From the NCBI GenBank assembly GCA_946887105.1, contig CAMPKJ010000088.1:1-16723 (forward strand): a DNA stretch of 16,723 bases, given 5' to 3'. The notes under the pieces are model-generated. The model was not told the origin of the DNA and searched no databases. It was given only the letters and a program-made list of their open reading frames with translations. Positions 15,288 to 16,723 of the stretch are shown here, piece after piece (within the stretch, counting starts at the first letter, position 1; the number at the start of each line of letters is the position of its first letter). Both the position numbers and the translations under genes were made by a program. Source of the DNA: an uncultured Acidobacteriota bacterium. Lineage in GTDB: Bacteria; Acidobacteriota; Thermoanaerobaculia; Gp7-AA8.

Positions 15288-15295
15288 CGGACCTC

Positions 15296-16723
15296 ATGCG
15301 CGTCGTATTCGCAACAGCCGAGGTTTCGCCGATCGCCAAGACCGGAGGGTTGGGCGATGTGTGCGGTTCGCTGCCGAAGGCTCTGGTGAAGCTCGGGCAC
15401 GACGTGGTGATCTTCATGCCGTTCTACCGGCAGGCGCGGCACTGGTTCGAGAAGAACGGCGCGGCCGTGCATCAACTGATGCCCACGGTGCCGGTCGCGT
15501 GGAACGGCTGGGCCGCGGAGGCGACGTTTCTTCGCGCCACGCTGCCCGGCACGGACATCCCGCTGATCCTCGTCGCGAACGATTACTTCTTCGAGCGCGA
15601 TCAGATCTACCAGTCGCTCGACGGAAGCGACGACTTCCTGCTGCGCTACGCGTTTTTCTGCCGCGCGGTGATCCGCGGCTGCGAGCTGCTGGACATCTCA
15701 CCCGACATCCTGCACTGCCACGACTGGCACACCGCGCTGCTGCCGGTCTATCTGCATTCGGGTCTGCGCGACGAGCCGCATTTCGCGCGCACGCGCTCGG
15801 TGTACACGATCCACAACCTCAACTATCAGGGGGTGGCGGGGCAGGAGTCGTTCGCACTCACCGGGCTGCACAGCCGCTACTGGGCGCCGGATGCGCTCGA
15901 GCATTTCGGCGCGCTCAATCCGATGAAGGGCGGAATTCTCTTTGCCGATCAGGTGACGACCGTCTCGCCGACGTACGCGCGCGAGGTCCAGACCGCGGAA
16001 CACGGCGCGGGTCTCGACGGCGTGCTGCGCGCGGTCTCGTTCAAGTTTCACGGAATCCTGAACGGCATCGATACGGACGAGTGGAATCCCGCCACCGATC
16101 CGCTGCTGCCCGCGAATTTCGACGCCGATACGCTGCGCGACCGGGCCAGGAACAAGCGCGCGCTGCTGAAGGAAGCGGGCTTGCCGTTCTCCGCGAAGAA
16201 GCCGGTCGTCACCGCCGTGTCGCGGCTCGTCGATCAGAAAGGCTTTCAGCATCTGATCCCGGTGCTCGACCGCATGCTCGCCGCCGGCGCGCAGGTAGTG
16301 ATCCTCGGCAGCGGCGAAACGCAACTCGAGGATGCATTGAGCCGCATCGCGGCCGGGCATCCGGACAGTTGCCGCGTCTGGATCGGCTTCGACAACGCGC
16401 TCGCGCATCGCATCTACGGCGGCGGCGACATGCTGCTGATGCCGTCGCTGTACGAGCCGTGCGGGCTGAACCAGATGTACGCGCTGCGCTACGGCACGAT
16501 TCCGATCGTCCGCTTGACGGGGGGTCTCGCGGACACCGTGACGCCTTTCGATGGCACCAATCCCGAGACCGCGAACGGTTTCGGATTCTTTGACGCCAAT
16601 CCGTTCGAGCTCTACGTTGCGACGTGGCTGTCGATGTTGAACTTCAAGGACGCGCCTGCATGGAAGACCTTGCAGGCCAATGGAATGGCGTGCGACTTTT
16701 CATGGGACCGCTCCGCGCACGCG
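15296..16723 (+). CDS. glgA: Glycogen synthase, ADP-glucose dependent (3' truncated by window)
   Basis: 476 codons are open from ATG 15296 to the window end with no stop. This is a GT5-family glycogen synthase, which transfers glucose from ADP-glucose to the growing alpha-1,4-glucan in the cytoplasm. The N-terminal ADP-glucose loop is intact (K15-TGGLGDV-22), followed by HCHDWHTALLPVYL, YTIHNLNYQGV, a KGGILFADQVTTVSPTYAREV block, the linker-domain NGIDTDEWNP, the GT-B second-half VSRLVDQKG motif, and the donor/acceptor-site PSLYEPCGLNQMYALRYGTIPIVR with the following TGGLADTV. The final FSWDRSA resembles the C-terminal helix of ~477-480-aa bacterial enzymes, so probably only about 15-20 residues are missing. 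The 8-nt gap to the MEMO stop suggests co-transcription, but a TATCCT element offers an independent start. Confidence 0.96.
   Translation, partial: MRVVFATAEVSPIAKTGGLGDVCGSLPKALVKLGHDVVIFMPFYRQARHWFEKNGAAVHQLMPTVPVAWNGWAAEATFLRATLPGTDIPLILVANDYFFERDQIYQSLDGSDDFLLRYAFFCRAVIRGCELLDISPDILHCHDWHTALLPVYLHSGLRDEPHFARTRSVYTIHNLNYQGVAGQESFALTGLHSRYWAPDALEHFGALNPMKGGILFADQVTTVSPTYAREVQTAEHGAGLDGVLRAVSFKFHGILNGIDTDEWNPATDPLLPANFDADTLRDRARNKRALLKEAGLPFSAKKPVVTAVSRLVDQKGFQHLIPVLDRMLAAGAQVVILGSGETQLEDALSRIAAGHPDSCRVWIGFDNALAHRIYGGGDMLLMPSLYEPCGLNQMYALRYGTIPIVRLTGGLADTVTPFDGTNPETANGFGFFDANPFELYVATWLSMLNFKDAPAWKTLQANGMACDFSWDRSAHA

Noticed and set aside
15253..16593. 446-codon + strand open frame over glgA
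   Set aside because: The true glgA frame is open from 15296 to the window end with every GT5 motif; this frame is an Arg/Ala/Gly-rich shadow.

Overview
The window is GC-rich, densely packed bacterial chromosome with ten protein-coding genes. Nine read on the + strand and one very large gene reads on the - strand. Several traits fit an environmental Acidobacteriota-type genome (for example the Thermoanaerobaculia/Vicinamibacteria side of the phylum): secreted P-domain proteins with long beta-rich tails, a giant secreted protein of carboxypeptidase-regulatory-like repeats, a sigma-54 two-component pair, a secreted YciI-like protein and an M14 peptidase. That assignment is inference from gene style, because there is no rRNA or other marker gene here.

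Layout. 1-1311: 3' part of a secreted protein with the end of a proprotein-convertase P domain followed by a duplicated beta-rich tail. 1332-1967: helical, charged protein of unknown function. 1968-2084: structured repeat element between convergent genes. 2085-6059 (-): 1324-aa secreted protein made of about 14 Ig-like/CarboxypepD_reg-like repeats. 6060-6112: short divergent promoter region. 6113-6997: TIGR02757 (DUF2400) family protein with a four-cysteine C-terminal cluster. 6998-7145: intergenic stretch with a perfect hairpin and candidate promoter elements. 7146-11808: probable operon of a PDZ/multi-TM/GAF/PAS histidine kinase, its overlapping NtrC-type sigma-54 activator, and a secreted YciI-like protein. 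11842-14355: secreted M14-type zinc carboxypeptidase with a GATase1-like C-terminal part. 14356-14468: second copy of the structured repeat. 14469-15287: MEMO family (AmmeMemoRadiSam system protein B). 15296-16723: glycogen synthase glgA, cut just before its C-terminus by the window edge.

The clearest functional unit is the kinase/regulator pair. A membrane sensor whose topology recalls Bacillus ComP (TM, PDZ, then many TMs) is joined to an NtrB-like kinase core, and it is translationally overlapped with a sigma-54 activator that has an intact GAFTGA loop. The other genes look like independent cell-envelope, housekeeping or storage functions. Two further themes emerge from the non-coding DNA. 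Several genes have a TANNNT-like -10 hexamer only 6-10 nt before the start codon and no Shine-Dalgarno, which suggests leaderless transcription. Two gene 3' ends carry copies of the same roughly 90-nt inverted-repeat family. No tRNA, rRNA, CRISPR array, insertion sequence or phage gene was seen, and no gene-free stretch exceeds 300 bases.
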